Part shown: piece by piece, positions 20,830 through 30,311 of the stretch
How the letters are laid out: every line of letters starts with the position of its first letter
Position numbering within the stretch: position 1 is the first letter of the stretch
Source of the DNA: an uncultured Candidatus Saccharibacteria bacterium
GTDB taxonomy: Bacteria > Patescibacteriota > Saccharimonadia > Saccharimonadales > Saccharimonadaceae
DNA length: 53,769 nucleotides
Assembly (NCBI GenBank): GCA_946804195.1
Contig: CAMPEU010000014.1
Coordinates: forward strand, 1 to 53,769
Direction of reading: 5' to 3'
The notes under the pieces: model-generated
What the model was told of the DNA's origin: nothing
Databases searched by the model: none
What the model saw: the letters and a program-made list of their open reading frames with translations, nothing else
Made by a program: the position numbers and the translations under genes

Positions 20830-21870
20830 ATGGGTAAATTAAATGTTTTATTGCTTTTTGGTGGAGAGTCGTCCGAGCATAAGGTTTCGATTTCGTCTGC
20901 ACGTAACGTCTACGATGCAATTGATAAGCAGAAATACAATGTTAATCTATGCTACATCGATGTTAATGGCAAGTGGTGGTCCGTAGCGGAATTTGCAGAC
21001 CAGATTAGTACTGACAACTGTAATCAGCTATTACCGATTTTTGGCACCGGCAGGTTTGTTACAGAGTCAGACGGTCAAGTAGTGGAACCCGATGTGATGT
21101 TTCCTATTTTACACGGGCGAAATGGCGAGGACGGCACGGTTCAGGGTGTTGCGCAGCTACTGCATATTCCGATGGTTGGGTGTGACGTAACTGCCAGCGG
21201 TATCGCAATGAACAAATTAGCATGCAAGGCTGTACTTCGGGCAAATGGCGTGGATGTTATCCCGTATACCTCTCATTATGAATATCAGGAAGTTCCAAAT
21301 TTTGACCAACTAACTCAAGAACTAGATGATACTTTATTCGTAAAGCCCGCAAGAGCGGGAAGTTCGGTAGGAGTGAGCAAGGTTCGTAGTCAAGAAGAGT
21401 TGAAACAAGCACTCAATGAGGCGCATCAACATGATCCGATTGCACTTATCGAAATGGCAATTGTTGGGCAAGAGTTAGAGGTTGCTGTGCTCGGAACGCC
21501 ACCGAGTCATAGGGTTAGTAGTGTCGGAGAAGTTATTCCAGGCGAAGATTTTTATACATACGAAGACAAGTATTCGGCAGATAGTATGGCGAAAATTAAT
21601 ATCAATGCAGACATATCTGCAAAGGCCAAAGAGCAGATTCGTGATACAGCAAAGCACATATATCAAATACTTGATTGCAAAGGTTTGTCACGAATTGATT
21701 ATATTCTGCGTGATGACGGAATGCTTTATGTGCTGGAAGTTAATACATTACCGGGTTTTACGAACATTAGTATGTATCCAAAATTATGGCAAGAGCAGGG
21801 AATTAGCTATTCGCAGTTAATAGACGAGTTGATTACTGATGCCGTGCAAAATGGTACAATGAATAAATAA
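20830..21870 (+). CDS. ddl: D-alanine--D-alanine ligase
   Basis: LLLFGGESSEHKVSISSARNV; FVKPARAGSSVGVSKV; LSRIDYILRDDG; LEVNTLPGFTNISMYPKLW. Confidence 0.95.
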   Translation: MGKLNVLLLFGGESSEHKVSISSARNVYDAIDKQKYNVNLCYIDVNGKWWSVAEFADQISTDNCNQLLPIFGTGRFVTESDGQVVEPDVMFPILHGRNGEDGTVQGVAQLLHIPMVGCDVTASGIAMNKLACKAVLRANGVDVIPYTSHYEYQEVPNFDQLTQELDDTLFVKPARAGSSVGVSKVRSQEELKQALNEAHQHDPIALIEMAIVGQELEVAVLGTPPSHRVSSVGEVIPGEDFYTYEDKYSADSMAKININADISAKAKEQIRDTAKHIYQILDCKGLSRIDYILRDDGMLYVLEVNTLPGFTNISMYPKLWQEQGISYSQLIDELITDAVQNGTMNK

Positions 21871-21883
21871 ACAAGGAGGATAT

Positions 21884-22633
21884 ATGGAGCTGGTAGGGTA
21901 TATATTTATAGGCATCGCGGTTCTTGTAATAAGTAGCATAAAGATCGTCAATCAATACGAGCGGGGTGTTGTTTTGACACTCGGACGATATACGGGTATT
22001 CGAAACCCTGGCTTGCGATTGGTCGTTCCATTTATCCAGCGCATGATTCGTGTCGATGTGCGCAGTACGCCGATTGATGTTAGCAAGCAAGAGGTCATCA
22101 CCAAGGATAACGTGACAGTGAATGTCGATGCTGTCGTTTACCTACGTGCCGTAAAACCCGACAGAGCAGTGTTGGAAATTACCAATTACGTCTATGGTAC
22201 GAGTCAATTTGCGCAGGCTGCATTGCGTGATGTTATTGGCAATGCGGATCTAGATGACGTGCTGACAAAGCGTGACGAGATGAGTCGTCTCATCAAGGAA
22301 ATCGTTGATACCCAGACAGATCAATGGGGTATTGATGTTGAAGCTGTAAAGATTCAGAATATTGAGCTAGCACAAGAGATGAAGCGTGCAATGGCAAAAC
22401 AGGCTGAAGCAGAACGTGAACGACGAGCTGTTATCATTACGGCGGAGGGCGAAAAAGCCGCCGCTAGTGTTGTTGCCGAGGCAGCAGCCATGCTAATGAA
22501 GGTACCTGGTGGTATCAATGTTCGTACGCTGCAGACTCTAGAAAAGATTTCAGAACAACCAAGTCAAAAGACACTCTTTGTATTACCAGCTGATCTGACT
22601 AATACCATAGCTAAATTAGTTAGTCACCAGTAG
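21884..22633 (+). CDS. slipin / stomatin-like SPFH domain protein
   Basis: IKIVNQYERGVVLTLGRYTGIRNPGLRLVVPFIQRM; IDVSKQEVITKDNVTVNVDAVVY; SD aaggagg. Confidence 0.93.
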   Translation: MELVGYIFIGIAVLVISSIKIVNQYERGVVLTLGRYTGIRNPGLRLVVPFIQRMIRVDVRSTPIDVSKQEVITKDNVTVNVDAVVYLRAVKPDRAVLEITNYVYGTSQFAQAALRDVIGNADLDDVLTKRDEMSRLIKEIVDTQTDQWGIDVEAVKIQNIELAQEMKRAMAKQAEAERERRAVIITAEGEKAAASVVAEAAAMLMKVPGGINVRTLQTLEKISEQPSQKTLFVLPADLTNTIAKLVSHQ

Positions 22634-22640
22634 CATCGAA

Positions 22641-22678
22641 AAATAAAAAGAGCGACCATTCGGTCGCTCTTTTTATTT
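22641..22678. terminator. bidirectional terminator
   Basis: aaataaaaagagcgacc attc ggtcgctctttttattt. Confidence 0.9.
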
Positions 22679-22765
22679 GGTGCGCGGGGCGGGACTTGAA
22701 CCCGCACGGCTTATTCAGCCAAGAGATTTTAAGTCTCTCGTGTCTACCAATTCCACCACCTGCGC
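22678..22765 (-). tRNA. tRNA-Leu(TAA), CCA encoded
   Basis: Minus strand GCGCAGGTGGTGGAATTGGTAGACACGAGAGACTTAAAATCTCTTGG...GGTTCAAGTCCCGCCCCGCGCACCA; anticodon loop CTTAAAA. Confidence 0.92.
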
Positions 22766-22872
22766 ATATTTTTTAAGGCTTTTCGCTAGTCTGCAGGTTA
22801 CTACCGCTAGCATGTTTGACACGAGTCGTGTCTACTGTTATTTGTTCACGCAGACCACTACTGCGAAAAAAA

Positions 22873-22946
22873 TGGAGGCACGTATGGGAGTCGAACCCAT
22901 CTACGAGGTTTTGCAGACCTCTGCGTAACCGCTCCGCCAACGCGCC
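22873..22946 (-). tRNA. tRNA-Cys(GCA), CCA encoded
   Basis: Minus strand GGCGCGTTGGCGGAGCGGTTACGCAGAGGTCTGCAAAACCTCGTAGATGGGTTCGACTCCCATACGTGCCTCCA. Confidence 0.93.
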
Positions 22947-22997
22947 ATCTTTACATATTATAACAAAACTAGATGTTTATAGCGCTAGAATTAGAAT

Positions 22998-23999
22998 CTA
23001 TGCTTGGTAACGCTGGGAATGACGGTTTTTTGCAAGTGCATGCGTCATCGCAATCAAATGCGGGGCAAATTCTTCGGGATGGCTGTTTGGATATACATGG
23101 TTCGCATCCTTTATTACCTCGTAGTTATTGTCGAATAAGTCACCACTTTTTTGCAAGACTTTTTGCCAGTAAAAGAATTGATCATTCTCGGGGAGAATAG
23201 CGCCATATGGGATATCTACGTTTTCTATCTTTTCTCTAACACCTGGTGACCATACAATTTTTGCCGTTTCACGAAGAATCCGAGGCAAACTACGAAAGAT
23301 ATGTTGAATTGCATCGATTTTGATATCTTTTGGTGCCGATTTGATTATGAGCGGAAGGCCTTTCCAGATTTCATCGACAGCAATGCCTGGCCAAAGTTTT
23401 TTTGCGTGCTGAGCTACTTGCTTCATGCCACCGTCACCGTCTAGGCCAGCACCGGCAATCGATGTTATTGTTCGTATCGAAATATCTTCGGAGGGCTTTT
23501 CAATAATATCGTGGTAAGCTGTACTAACCATAATGTAGTTACCCATAGAATGACCACCTAAATCTATTTGATGCACCGGATTACCACCTCGAAGTTCGGT
23601 CACCTCCTCACTATTTCGAAGTGCTTTTGCCACAGCGTGAACGGCTTGCATTTGATAAATCAATGGATCACGTTGATGCTCGGGATGAACAAGATCTAGT
23701 AAGGGCTGCGTGCGTGGTGATTTATACAAAAAGACCGGACGTCCTCTTTTTGCCAATGCTTCTGCGAGGCCCAAGTATACTCCACGAGGTGCGCCGAGAC
23801 CCTTGACGATACCAATAGCTGTATTATCGATAGCTTCTTCTGGCTGGTAGTACAAGCAACCCAGTCCAACGTTTCCTAGTTTTGCCTCGACGCTAATACG
23901 TTTGAAATCTCGATGCTCGATAGTTCGTGCATGCTCGAGTTCCTCGTTAACATGGTCGGGTAGATATAGCGTGCTAGAGTTCGAATACTCAAATGACAT
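22998..23999 (-). CDS. alpha/beta hydrolase
   Basis: Nucleophile elbow GGHSMGN; C-terminal DANHVYPNSHPEEF. Confidence 0.78.
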   Translation of the reverse strand: MSFEYSNSSTLYLPDHVNEELEHARTIEHRDFKRISVEAKLGNVGLGCLYYQPEEAIDNTAIGIVKGLGAPRGVYLGLAEALAKRGRPVFLYKSPRTQPLLDLVHPEHQRDPLIYQMQAVHAVAKALRNSEEVTELRGGNPVHQIDLGGHSMGNYIMVSTAYHDIIEKPSEDISIRTITSIAGAGLDGDGGMKQVAQHAKKLWPGIAVDEIWKGLPLIIKSAPKDIKIDAIQHIFRSLPRILRETAKIVWSPGVREKIENVDIPYGAILPENDQFFYWQKVLQKSGDLFDNNYEVIKDANHVYPNSHPEEFAPHLIAMTHALAKNRHSQRYQA

Positions 24000-24095
24000 G
24001 ATTATTTATTATATCACATTGTGTCAAGTATTACAAACAGCTGACGATATTATGAATATTGGCTGAAGGTTGATGACGGGTACGAGACAATACAG

Positions 24096-25034
24096 TTACT
24101 GCGTATTACGGCTACGCTTGATGTCGCGAAGCCCATAGATAGATTGAACACGTAGACGTGCATCATCAACTGGCGAAAGTGTTGGGTGCATATGTCCCGC
24201 ATCGGGAACGACAGTTACTTTGCCGTATAGGGGATTATCGTCAATGATATCTAATTGTTTTTGCGACGCAAAAAACTCGTCATTTTCGTAAATCATCAGC
24301 GCACGTGGAATACCAATTGCTTCGAGTGCTGTGAAATACGGTGCGATTTCTGGTCCATTACATAGCATAATCGCTTGTCGAGCAAGCAGGGTTGGATTAT
24401 ATGCAGAGCGCATCGCGTATTCATATCCAACACGGATGCGATCTTTTCGCATTACGAGATTATTAATGAGAGGCATGACGATACCTTGTATGACTTTTTT
24501 GCGCCGACGAAAATAAACCTCAGCCATTTTTTCGTTTTCTATACCTACAATTCCTTGGCCTAGATAGTAATCAACTCGACCGTCGGCAATTGCAATATGT
24601 GCTGCGGTGATACCGCCAGTCGAGTGTCCTATGAGGGCCGTTTCACTCTCGCCAGTTGTGTCTTGCATGATGTCGAGCATCTTGCGTCCGCCGGTGATTG
24701 CGGAGTCAAGAGGAAATTTTAAATCCTTCCAGTTGATGTGTTTACGGATATCATAAACCCCGCTTGCAATTCCCATTTTCGCCATTTCGCGCGCATTTTC
24801 GTCCGTCGCATCAAGCGGTGTAGAAAATCCATTCAGCGTTAATGCTTTGATTGGATCATCTGGAGTATCGACGGGATAGAAATACTTAGCTCGGATTTTA
24901 TGCATGAATCCTAGTCGCATATTGACATCGATTTTATCAATACGATAATCGCTACCGTCAAAAGGTGAAACAATTTCACTGTCCGAATCGATCCTGTAAT
25001 GGCGCGATCCGTCGTCTTCGATATTGAATCCCAT
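24096..25034 (-). CDS. alpha/beta hydrolase
   Basis: Nucleophile elbow IGHSTGG; PDAGHMHPTLSPVDD catalytic His region. Confidence 0.78.
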   Translation of the reverse strand: MGFNIEDDGSRHYRIDSDSEIVSPFDGSDYRIDKIDVNMRLGFMHKIRAKYFYPVDTPDDPIKALTLNGFSTPLDATDENAREMAKMGIASGVYDIRKHINWKDLKFPLDSAITGGRKMLDIMQDTTGESETALIGHSTGGITAAHIAIADGRVDYYLGQGIVGIENEKMAEVYFRRRKKVIQGIVMPLINNLVMRKDRIRVGYEYAMRSAYNPTLLARQAIMLCNGPEIAPYFTALEAIGIPRALMIYENDEFFASQKQLDIIDDNPLYGKVTVVPDAGHMHPTLSPVDDARLRVQSIYGLRDIKRSRNTQ

Positions 25035-25105
25035 AGTGCGCTTATTAAATCACATTCAAAACAGCCGTTCAATCATAAGCGTTACCGTGTATAATGAAAT
25101 AAACG

Positions 25106-25489
25106 ATGGAGCGGAATAACGACGACATTCGAGCGAGCTTCCCCGTTTCTCCAGAGACGATTAGAGATTTTGTGCCCACGGGGCAGAGTGAAGCGACATA
25201 CGAGCCATCCTCGGGTCCAGCCTACGGATGTAATGCGGATACTCATCCGCACAAAACCATTCGCAAAGGTAGGTGTGCGTTAAAGTGTGTTGTTCGTGAA
25301 AACGGTGACGGCACTGGGTACATTGAATTGACGTGTCCACGTAATCTATTAGATACCGATTCACCTGCCGCGCACGGAGGACAGGAACAAACATGTCAGA
25401 TGGTACAGCGTCGGATGCGGTATACACTCGAGCCGGCACATAACGCATATAAAGAGAAGGCAATGGAAGTACCTGACGATGGATGGTAG
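25106..25489 (+). CDS. hypothetical protein
   Basis: ATG 10 nt after TATAAT; conserved-looking core CALKCVVRENGDGTGYIELTCP. Confidence 0.6.
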   Translation: MERNNDDIRASFPVSPETIRDFVPTGQSEATYEPSSGPAYGCNADTHPHKTIRKGRCALKCVVRENGDGTGYIELTCPRNLLDTDSPAAHGGQEQTCQMVQRRMRYTLEPAHNAYKEKAMEVPDDGW

Positions 25490-25497
25490 GACAGCGG

Positions 25498-27501
25498 CTA
25501 TTGTAACTTGGCTCGCCTCAAAAGTTGTGCATTGAATGCGACTATGACCGTTGAAGCAGACATGAGTATGGCGCCGACAGCAGGCGCTAAGACTATACCA
25601 GAACTATAGAGTACGCCAGCAGCTAACGGTATAGCAACCACGTTGTATCCCGTAGCCCAAACTAAGTTTTGAATCATTTTGTTGTATGTGTGTTTTGAAA
25701 GGTTAATTACCTTTATGACATCCCGGGGATCACTTTTTACCAAGATAATATCTGCGGATTTTATGGCCACATCCGTTCCGGCACCGATAGCTATGCCTAT
25801 ATCGGCTTGTGTTAGTGCGGGTGCATCATTGATACCATCACCAACCATTGCAACTTGTTGTCTATTTTGTTGTAGTTCCTTAACTTTTACCGCTTTATCC
25901 TTTGGCTTAACCTCGGCAAAGTATTGGTCCAGACCAAGTTGTTTTGCAACGTATGCGGCGACTTCGTTTGAGTCACCAGTTATCATTGCTGTTTTTATAC
26001 CCATCTCTTTGAGTGTTTTGATGGTTTGTCGTGATTGTTCACGTACAATATCAGCCAAACCTAATGCACCAACCACTTTTTTATTTTTTGTTAGGTATAC
26101 TTCGGTTTTGCCCTCTTTTGCGGCCTGTTTGATTAACTTGGCAATGTTGGCGGGAACTGCTAATTGATTTTCTTTTATGTAACGATGGCTGGCTGCTACG
26201 TACACCTCGTTATCACGCACGGTACCTTGTACGCCCGCACCGGGTAAGGCTTTGAAGTTAGTGACCTTATCAAGATGAATGTTTTGTTCTTCTGCTTTTC
26301 GTACGATACCCTTACCGATAATATGTTCACTGTGCTGTTCGAGACTAGCCGTGAGACGCAGTATGTCATCCTTCGCGTAACCTTGCGTTACCCAAATATC
26401 TGTCACCCCATGTTCGCCTTTGGTCAGTGTTCCTGTTTTATCAAAGAGCACCCAGTCTAACTTACGCGCCGCTTCAAGGGCGAGACGTTTGCGAACTAGT
26501 AAGCCATTGCGCGCAGACAGGGTAGTCGAAATTGAAACAACTAGTGGTATCGCCAAGCCGAGTGCGTGCGGACACGCTATGATCAGAACCGTAACCGTTC
26601 GTTCTAGGGCAAACCCCGTATCCTTGGCAATCAGCCATACTATAAAAGTAAGAATTGCGGTCAGGATAGCCACGATTGTGAGTACGAATGCTGCTTTATC
26701 TGCGAGTACTTGTACGTTCGATTTCGAGCTTTGAGCCTCGGCTACGAGTTGCATAATCCCTGCGAGTACTGTGTCTTGACCGAGTTTTGTGACTTTTACC
26801 GTCAATGCTCCGTCTTGATTACTCGTACCCGCCACGACTTCATCATTGACTGATTTGCTAACAGGTTTACTTTCACCGCTGACGGCTGCCTCATCTACAG
26901 ATGATGCGCCTTCTATGATAACGCCATCAACGGGTATGCTTGTACCTGGTCGTATTAATACGAGGTCTCCAACTTTTAGCTCGCTAACAAGTACGGTTTG
27001 TGGCTTACCGTTTGTTAATTTTTCGGCTTCGTCTGGTAATAGTTGAGAGATTGCATCCAGCGCATTTTCGGCTTTTGCAACTGACGCCATTTCTAGCCAG
27101 TGGCCAAGCAACATAATCGTCACCAGGCTTGCGAGTTCCCAAAAGAAGCCTTCGCCATCGATGAAGAACTGAGTTGCAATACTGTAGGTGTACGCTGTAA
27201 TGATGGCCAAGCTGATGAGTGTCATCATGCCAGGTAATTTAGCATTTAGTTCATTCCAAGCACCTCGAATAAAGACCATACCTCCGTAAAAGAAGATGAT
27301 TGTACTTAGTGCCAATGGTATATATTCCGAGCCGGGAAATGCTGGCGGCGTGAAGTTTAGCCACCTTTGTATCATGCCTGAATACGCCATAACGGGTATT
27401 GTCAGTAGTAGTGAAAGCCAGAATTTATCACGGAACATTGCGACAGAATGACCGGCGTGTTTATCGTGTTCCTGGTGTTCGTCGGGTGAATGATGATGCA
27501 T
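25498..27501 (-). CDS. heavy-metal (copper) translocating P1B-type ATPase, CPH class (CopB-like)
   Basis: CPH TM motif ([13 protein letters not shown]), [19 protein letters not shown]; His-rich N-terminus [18 protein letters not shown]. Confidence 0.94.
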   Translation of the reverse strand: MHHHSPDEHQEHDKHAGHSVAMFRDKFWLSLLLTIPVMAYSGMIQRWLNFTPPAFPGSEYIPLALSTIIFFYGGMVFIRGAWNELNAKLPGMMTLISLAIITAYTYSIATQFFIDGEGFFWELASLVTIMLLGHWLEMASVAKAENALDAISQLLPDEAEKLTNGKPQTVLVSELKVGDLVLIRPGTSIPVDGVIIEGASSVDEAAVSGESKPVSKSVNDEVVAGTSNQDGALTVKVTKLGQDTVLAGIMQLVAEAQSSKSNVQVLADKAAFVLTIVAILTAILTFIVWLIAKDTGFALERTVTVLIIACPHALGLAIPLVVSISTTLSARNGLLVRKRLALEAARKLDWVLFDKTGTLTKGEHGVTDIWVTQGYAKDDILRLTASLEQHSEHIIGKGIVRKAEEQNIHLDKVTNFKALPGAGVQGTVRDNEVYVAASHRYIKENQLAVPANIAKLIKQAAKEGKTEVYLTKNKKVVGALGLADIVREQSRQTIKTLKEMGIKTAMITGDSNEVAAYVAKQLGLDQYFAEVKPKDKAVKVKELQQNRQQVAMVGDGINDAPALTQADIGIAIGAGTDVAIKSADIILVKSDPRDVIKVINLSKHTYNKMIQNLVWATGYNVVAIPLAAGVLYSSGIVLAPAVGAILMSASTVIVAFNAQLLRRAKLQ

Positions 27502-27504
27502 ATA

Positions 27505-28293
27505 CTAGCCCCCGCATGAACTTTCGTGCAATGGCACGAGATTATCAAAGCGAGTTGTTATTTGTTCATCGCTTGGTTTGTTCTTTTGAACGAATATGAC
27601 AACGTTTCCGATCAAGTTATTGATACGTGTTAGTTCTTCGCTACTTTTGTTAGTTTCATCCTCGTGCTCATCGACCATACCTCCGTGAGCGTACGCCTTC
27701 GGAAAGAAGATGTTTTCCAAGAAAGAAGCTTGCTCATCTTGGCTTAGATTACTTTTATTTCCAAAAAAGTCTTCCAAGTCTTGCTTTAGGAAATTATTCC
27801 AGTTTTTTTGTTCGTATTTGTTTTTGTCACCTATATATATGTAATATTTTGAGCCATCTGGGATGGTGGGCAGTAAATTACCGAAACGCTCGACCGAGTT
27901 AAGGGGCATAAATCCATCGTCGTATCGACTACCAAAACTATCATCGCTACCACCAATAAAATTCCATCCAAAATACTTCAAAAATTCTCCACCAGTTATA
28001 CCGTCCCAGTGAATATGGGTCATTTGGTCCATGTTGTCATGAAAGTCAACGGGTGTTCCGCCGGGTTCAGCGCTACACGTACCGGGTTTTTCATTTTGAA
28101 ATTTATCATCTGAAAAATCTACTAGCTTACTATTTACAACTATCTGCGTCCGAAAGTGGTAGTGTTCAAACTGAGGATTGCGAATATGTGATGGGGTCGA
28201 AACATACGGTATGCCGTAGACCGCGCCTACTAGTAATATAATTGATGCTAAAAATCCGCCAAAAATATATTGTGTCTTTAACTTCATTGTCAT
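27505..28293 (-). CDS. uncharacterised membrane-anchored, His/acidic-rich protein in copper cluster
   Basis: N-terminal TM anchor; FEHYHFRTQIVVN, MTHIHWDGITGGEFLKYFGW; tightly packed between csoR-like and copB-like genes. Confidence 0.75.
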   Translation of the reverse strand: MTMKLKTQYIFGGFLASIILLVGAVYGIPYVSTPSHIRNPQFEHYHFRTQIVVNSKLVDFSDDKFQNEKPGTCSAEPGGTPVDFHDNMDQMTHIHWDGITGGEFLKYFGWNFIGGSDDSFGSRYDDGFMPLNSVERFGNLLPTIPDGSKYYIYIGDKNKYEQKNWNNFLKQDLEDFFGNKSNLSQDEQASFLENIFFPKAYAHGGMVDEHEDETNKSSEELTRINNLIGNVVIFVQKNKPSDEQITTRFDNLVPLHESSCGG

Positions 28294-28295
28294 AA

Positions 28296-28589
28296 TTATT
28301 TCCCTCCGCCACTTCTTATGTTGGTTAATTCGTACAATTCCAGTAGTTCCGTCACGGCTTTTTCTTGGTTATTTTTCGATTTTGACGCCAGGCTATCCTT
28401 TACGTGTGTGCGAACATGATTTTCTAGGATTAATTTGTTGAGCGAACTAATTGATTTTTGAACCGCCAAATTTTGAGTCAGTATATCCATGCAATAGTCT
28501 TCGTTTTCTATCATCTTTTGGACGCCGCGCATTTGCCCCTCGAGTATCTTTGCACGATGCAACGCGCGCTTTTTTATATCACTAATCAT
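28296..28589 (-). CDS. CsoR/RcnR-family metal-sensing repressor
   Basis: KKRALHRAKILEGQMRGVQKMIENEDYCMDILTQNLAVQKSISSLNKLILENHVRTHV: Cys...His...(C/H) CsoR ligands and fold. Confidence 0.92.
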   Translation of the reverse strand: MISDIKKRALHRAKILEGQMRGVQKMIENEDYCMDILTQNLAVQKSISSLNKLILENHVRTHVKDSLASKSKNNQEKAVTELLELYELTNIRSGGGK

Positions 28590-28600
28590 ATGTTTATAGT

Positions 28601-28619
28601 AGTACCCCCGGGGGGTACT
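28601..28619. promoter_or_regulatory. probable CsoR operator
   Basis: Perfect palindrome AGTACCCCC-G-GGGGGTACT just upstream of the csoR-like ATG; GC-tract flanked by TA, as in CsoR sites. Confidence 0.75.
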
Positions 28620-28678
28620 GTCAACTAATAGCATCCCCGCCTCAGGTAAATATAATGAGGGTACTTATTTTGTAATAA

Positions 28679-28703
28679 ACAAAAAAGGCGCTAGTGCGCC
28701 TGA
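28679..28703 (-). terminator. probable rho-independent terminator
   Basis: aacaaaaaaggcgc tagt gcgcct; U-tract on minus strand. Confidence 0.6.
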
Positions 28704-28807
28704 ATTTGTAATCCGTCTTGGTTTTAGCGGAGTCTTAGCTCAATTATCAGTGAGTTCTAATCGGGTCTTACTGTACGTGCCCGAAGAGGTATGAGAGTTG
28801 AATATGA

Positions 28808-28996
28808 TTATACGAATATGTCGCCAAGTAGTCGATCAATCCTTTTGAACTGACGTCTTTGGTCCTTTGAGCTAGCTAGGCGCTCGTATTTCATATATCC
28901 CGGTTCTTCATTTTCGTGGTCCAGGGGGGTGTATCGGTGTTTTGATCTGTGTCTTTTTGGGTATTCATTCATTGTCGAGCTAATTCCGTGTGTCAT
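28808..28996 (-). CDS. small basic hypothetical protein
   Basis: 62 aa ORF upstream of a minus-strand terminator; no family recognised. Confidence 0.4.
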   Translation of the reverse strand: MTHGISSTMNEYPKRHRSKHRYTPLDHENEEPGYMKYERLASSKDQRRQFKRIDRLLGDIFV

Positions 28997-29013
28997 TCAA
29001 ATCCTCCGCATCC

Positions 29014-29451
29014 CTACAGGATAACAATCATATTATTAACTGATCGAACGCCCTGCGTGAAGTGCGCGGATGCCTCTGCAGTATCTTTTGATAACCAATC
29101 CGGGACGCTACCCGCTAGAGTAACTTCTCCACGATTTACATTGACGATTATGTCGTTAGGATTTATATCTGAATCATGCCGGAGCGTTTCTTCGATATTT
29201 TTGGCGATTTCTTCATCAGATAAATCTTCGTCATCCGTTGATTCGACTTCTAAATCATTTCTGACATCCATTACACCAAACGAATTATTTGCGTAATTTT
29301 CTGCTAGCATCTTTTTCCAATAACAATCTACACGACCGGCTAGTTTTACCAAGCCATTCATTACCGATATATGGATGTCTGTGTTACCCATACTATTGTC
29401 CATGAATAATTGATTACTGATAGTCTCTTTTATGTACTGGTCTCTATTCAT
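29014..29451 (-). CDS. BON domain protein (two BON domains)
   Basis: DIHISVMNGLVKLAGRVDCYWKK... and DIIVNVNRGEVTLAGSVPDWLSKDTAEASAHFTQGVRSVNNMIVI. Confidence 0.85.
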   Translation of the reverse strand: MNRDQYIKETISNQLFMDNSMGNTDIHISVMNGLVKLAGRVDCYWKKMLAENYANNSFGVMDVRNDLEVESTDDEDLSDEEIAKNIEETLRHDSDINPNDIIVNVNRGEVTLAGSVPDWLSKDTAEASAHFTQGVRSVNNMIVIL

Positions 29452-29524
29452 ATAAGCCTCCTTTGCTCATAGCTTCTTGATTGAAGTCTACCCAGCATAT
29501 TACAGTATAATTTCATATCAGTCT

Positions 29525-29538
29525 GTGCGTTTGCGCAC
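29525..29538. promoter_or_regulatory. palindromic operator candidate 1
   Basis: GTGCG-TTTG-CGCAC. Confidence 0.6.
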
Positions 29539-29561
29539 ATTACAAGTTAATGTTATAATAT

Positions 29562-29575
29562 GTGCGTAAGCGCAC
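29562..29575. promoter_or_regulatory. palindromic operator candidate 2
   Basis: GTGCG-TAAG-CGCAC, same arms as site at 29525; TATAAT at 29554-29559 lies between. Confidence 0.6.
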
Positions 29576-29609
29576 TTACAATAATAAAATATTGCGATAT
29601 AATACCGCC

Positions 29610-30284
29610 ATGATTGAAGAAACCACCCCTGGTATCGTCACAAAATCCGATCGTAGAAATATAGATTCATACTTCAGCACGGGCATTATGCAGCATTTTT
29701 CTGACGGCGAAACCATTATTAATGGTATCGATGAACCTCGGGGCGCGTATCTAATCAAAAGCGGTTTTGTGAAATCACATTCAACTTCAATCGAAGGTCA
29801 TACAAACTTATTAATGATTCATGCTTCCGGCGAAATTATTCCATTACCTTGGTCACTGGACGGAGCATATGTCACAGGATTGTTCTATGAGGCGATGGGC
29901 GAGGTGTGTATCATAAAGGTATCAAAGGACAAGCTTCGTATTGCAATGGGTAATAATACATGGTTAACGCAGGCGATTTTGAATCAAACCGTAGCTGTCG
30001 TCGCTCTGTATACCCGCAGAATTCAGGTGTTAGAGTTTAGGTCAGCACGCGGTAGGATTATTGCTGAACTACTATTACTAGCCGAGAGGTTTGGTAGGAT
30101 GCGCGGGGGCAAGATTGTTATCAATGTTCCGATAACACATCAAGACATTTCTGATTCTATCAATATCAATCGCGAAACAGCCAGTAGGGCACTGGGCGTT
30201 CTCTTTGAAGAAAAGTTAATATCCCAAGACGATCGTTTGTTTGTTATACCTGATATCGATAAGCTAAAAGACCAACTAGAATAA
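29610..30284 (+). CDS. Crp/Fnr-family transcriptional regulator
   Basis: cNMP-binding-like N-terminus (IDEPRGAYLIKSGFVKSHS) and HTH VPITHQDISDSININRETASRALGVLFEEKLI. Confidence 0.88.
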   Translation: MIEETTPGIVTKSDRRNIDSYFSTGIMQHFSDGETIINGIDEPRGAYLIKSGFVKSHSTSIEGHTNLLMIHASGEIIPLPWSLDGAYVTGLFYEAMGEVCIIKVSKDKLRIAMGNNTWLTQAILNQTVAVVALYTRRIQVLEFRSARGRIIAELLLLAERFGRMRGGKIVINVPITHQDISDSININRETASRALGVLFEEKLISQDDRLFVIPDIDKLKDQLE

Positions 30285-30311
30285 ATTCAGGTAGTATTCT
30301 ATACTCACAAT

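Noticed and set aside
22677-23200. ORFs 22677..22928, 22816..23010 and 22973..23200 on plus strand
   Set aside because: They overlap antisense tRNA-Leu/tRNA-Cys and the minus-strand hydrolase gene; translations such as GLEPARLIQPRDFKSLVSTNSTT are typical tRNA-antisense artefacts.
28725-28790. tRNA-like stretch tcttagctcaattatcagtgag upstream of the copper cluster
   Set aside because: D-arm-like only; no matching acceptor or T-arm could be paired, so not called.
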